A stretch of 15,827 bases of DNA from Promethearchaeota archaeon. GTDB lineage: Archaea; Asgardarchaeota; Lokiarchaeia; Sigynarchaeales; SOKP01. The notes under the pieces were generated by a model. That model worked only from the letters and a program-made list of their open reading frames with translations. It ran no database searches and had not been told where the DNA came from. Of this stretch, positions 14,604-15,827 are shown piece after piece (positions within the stretch are counted from its first letter, which is position 1; each line of letters begins with the position of its first letter). The DNA lies in NCBI GenBank assembly GCA_016839425.1, contig JAEOUI010000191.1:1-15827 (forward strand). Direction: 5' to 3'. A program made the position numbers and the translations under genes.

Positions 14604-15496
14604 GCGTGCCCCTCCTTAAGATACATCAACCAATAAATAAGAAAAGTGAAAACTGCAAGAATAAAAAACAACACGCTCATTCCATTTAAGGCTCCACTGA
14701 TTTCAGGATGTAAAACTATTTGAAATAAAAGAAGTACGAAAAATAAGAGGGAAACAATTGAAGTCCCTAAAAGAAAATATCCAGGAATTTCGGAAGTACT
14801 TCGTTTATATAAAGAGTTAGAGGAAATTTTTTCACTTGATTTAATTCTCTGCTTGTTAGAGTTAATTAGATTTTCCTCGTATGTTTTTAGTTGATACAAA
14901 GTTTCGAAATTTTTTTTATCATAACATTGATCGAGAGATTTTTGTATCCTCAATTCTTTTTGTCTGATTTCTCTGAGGAGGAGGTTTTTAACGACATCAA
15001 TTCTTTCTTTTTTGAAAGAGAATAAAGTAGGTTTATTCTGAGATTGAGTCAAAGATTCAAGCAGGAGCAAGCTTTCTGCCTCTTTCCCTTGAAACAACTC
15101 GCTTCTTGAGTTTAAAAAATTCGGAGCTTCTATCTTTCGCAAATCGTAATATAAACTTACCAATTCTGGGAGGTTATTTATTGGTATTGTATCGTTATTT
15201 TTTTCGAGGACTTGTTCGAATTTCTTTAAATTATCTATCATGATCTCGTTAAAAATTCCCTTTCCAAGCCTAATTTCTATGAGTTCGTTTATTTTTCTCA
15301 TATACATCCACATTTTTATCCTTCGTTCCTCGATTAGGGGTAAAAAACCCATTCTAATTCCCATTTCGTTTAAATGGTTCTTTATCAATCCCATAAATAC
15401 AATGGATAATTTTTTGTTGTTGTTTGTCTCCAAGCATAATTGCACCAAGGTTTTTAACTTTGCATCAAGGAGGTTATAATTTTTTACTACGCTCAC
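14600..15496 (-). CDS. 298-residue protein with C-terminal transmembrane hairpin, unknown function
   Basis: Not a family I recognise. Residues 1-230 are mostly helical and polar, with charged stretches suggestive of helical bundles or coiled coil at about 160-225. Two strong membrane helices, about 239-262 and 271-293, end in a short basic tail, so the large domain is tail-anchored and faces one side of the membrane. The GTG at 15496 overlaps the previous stop (GTGA), with GAGGAG (15503-15508) 6 nt upstream. Its own stop overlaps the TTG of the 1,280-residue gene by 4 bp. The tight coupling suggests a fixed-ratio partner of that membrane protein. Confidence 0.8.
   Translation of the reverse strand: MSVVKNYNLLDAKLKTLVQLCLETNNNKKLSIVFMGLIKNHLNEMGIRMGFLPLIEERRIKMWMYMRKINELIEIRLGKGIFNEIMIDNLKKFEQVLEKNNDTIPINNLPELVSLYYDLRKIEAPNFLNSRSELFQGKEAESLLLLESLTQSQNKPTLFSFKKERIDVVKNLLLREIRQKELRIQKSLDQCYDKKNFETLYQLKTYEENLINSNKQRIKSSEKISSNSLYKRSTSEIPGYFLLGTSIVSLLFFVLLLFQIVLHPEISGALNGMSVLFFILAVFTFLIYWLMYLKEGHA
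14611..14617 (-). promoter_or_regulatory. Shine-Dalgarno AAGGAGG for the 1,280-residue protein
   Basis: AAGGAGG ends 7 nt before the TTG at 14603. It supports TTG as the true start and lies within the 3' end of the preceding gene, so the two genes are probably translationally coupled by the TTGA overlap. Confidence 0.6.
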
Positions 15497-15827
15497 GATT
15501 TACTCCTCTTCCTGTTAAATTTGTTTAAAACACTCGTTGCAAGGTCGTTTTTTTGATTCGTATTTATCAATATTTCTTCTTCAGCGATGAATTTGTCGAT
15601 TGGCAGGTATTTTTGATGTTCTGTGATTGTTTTACATATCATTTCTTCTTTTGTTTCTCTATCTGCTTCAAATCTTTTTATTGTTTGGATCGTAAAAACA
15701 GTGTAAGAGAACATCGCAATAAATGCCATTATTTGAAAACCATATCCAATTCCTATAGTATAGGAAAACATAATATTCGTTTCTAAGTCTACAACTTGAA
15801 GGAACGGAAAAAATAAATCGTCCGAAA
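15493..15827 (-). CDS. C-terminal part of a membrane protein, 5' end outside window
   Basis: The frame ending at the TGA 15495-15493 stays open to the right edge without a stop. Its first visible residues are SDDLFFPFLQVVDLETNI, then the Met at 15771. That Met has no ribosome site upstream, so the gene probably starts beyond the window. One clear membrane helix (GFQIMAFIAMFSYTVFTI) is followed by a charged helical tail of about 65 residues that ends in Lys/Arg. No family recognised. The stop overlaps the GTG start of the next gene, so it belongs to the same operon. Confidence 0.65.
   Translation of the reverse strand, partial: SDDLFFPFLQVVDLETNIMFSYTIGIGYGFQIMAFIAMFSYTVFTIQTIKRFEADRETKEEMICKTITEHQKYLPIDKFIAEEEILINTNQKNDLATSVLNKFNRKRSKS
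15503..15508 (-). promoter_or_regulatory. Shine-Dalgarno GAGGAG for the GTG-started 298-residue protein
   Basis: GAGGAG is 6 nt upstream of the GTG at 15496-15494 and inside the end of the preceding gene. It supports GTG over any later Met. Confidence 0.6.

Noticed and set aside
15493..15771. ATG at 15771 as the true start of the right-edge gene
   Set aside because: No Shine-Dalgarno upstream and the frame is open to the window edge with hydrophobic residues before it; a start outside the window is more likely.

Overview
The window is AT-rich and every gene I can support lies on the minus strand. I read it as archaeal, most likely an Asgard (Promethearchaeota/Lokiarchaeia-like) genome. The reasons are A/T-rich TATA-like boxes at archaeal distances upstream of genes, Shine-Dalgarno sequences of the GGTGA/GGAGG type, frequent TTG and GTG starts, a giant NosD-type beta-helix surface protein, a DUF1286/YdjM-like membrane protein, and a HerA/VirB4-type membrane ATPase relative. 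The lineage is an inference from gene style; no marker gene is present.

Left third (1-5341): one open reading frame of 1,780 codons that runs off the left edge without a stop. It encodes a secreted right-handed parallel beta-helix protein made of dozens of Asn-rich rungs. Three 99-residue modules (542-838, 1919-2215, 3815-4111), each exactly 297 bp, interrupt the rungs. Positions 2357-2944 hold four tandem 147-bp units.

Middle (5561-9791): a COG3580/DUF2229-type protein related to 2-hydroxyacyl-CoA dehydratases and their activases, whose best start is a CTG; a fusion of two PlsC-type acyltransferase domains; and an MFS transporter. The first two are 72 bp apart and both belong to families linked to acyl-CoA chemistry. 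TATA-like boxes precede the acyltransferase and the MFS gene.

Right third (9913 to right edge): a tight operon transcribed right to left. It holds a small membrane protein that runs off the right edge, a 298-residue protein with a C-terminal TM hairpin, a 1,280-residue membrane protein with two copies of a TM-pair plus soluble domain followed by a degenerate HerA/VirB4-like ATPase core, a 112-residue coiled-coil protein, and a DUF1286-like membrane protein. The first three overlap by 4 bp (GTGA and TTGA) and the last two are 3 bp apart. This is the best candidate for an undescribed system: a membrane-anchored complex around what looks like a catalytically dead ATPase.

No tRNA, rRNA, CRISPR array or insertion sequence was seen. 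No gene-free stretch exceeds 300 bp; the longest are 5342-5560 and 8378-8612.
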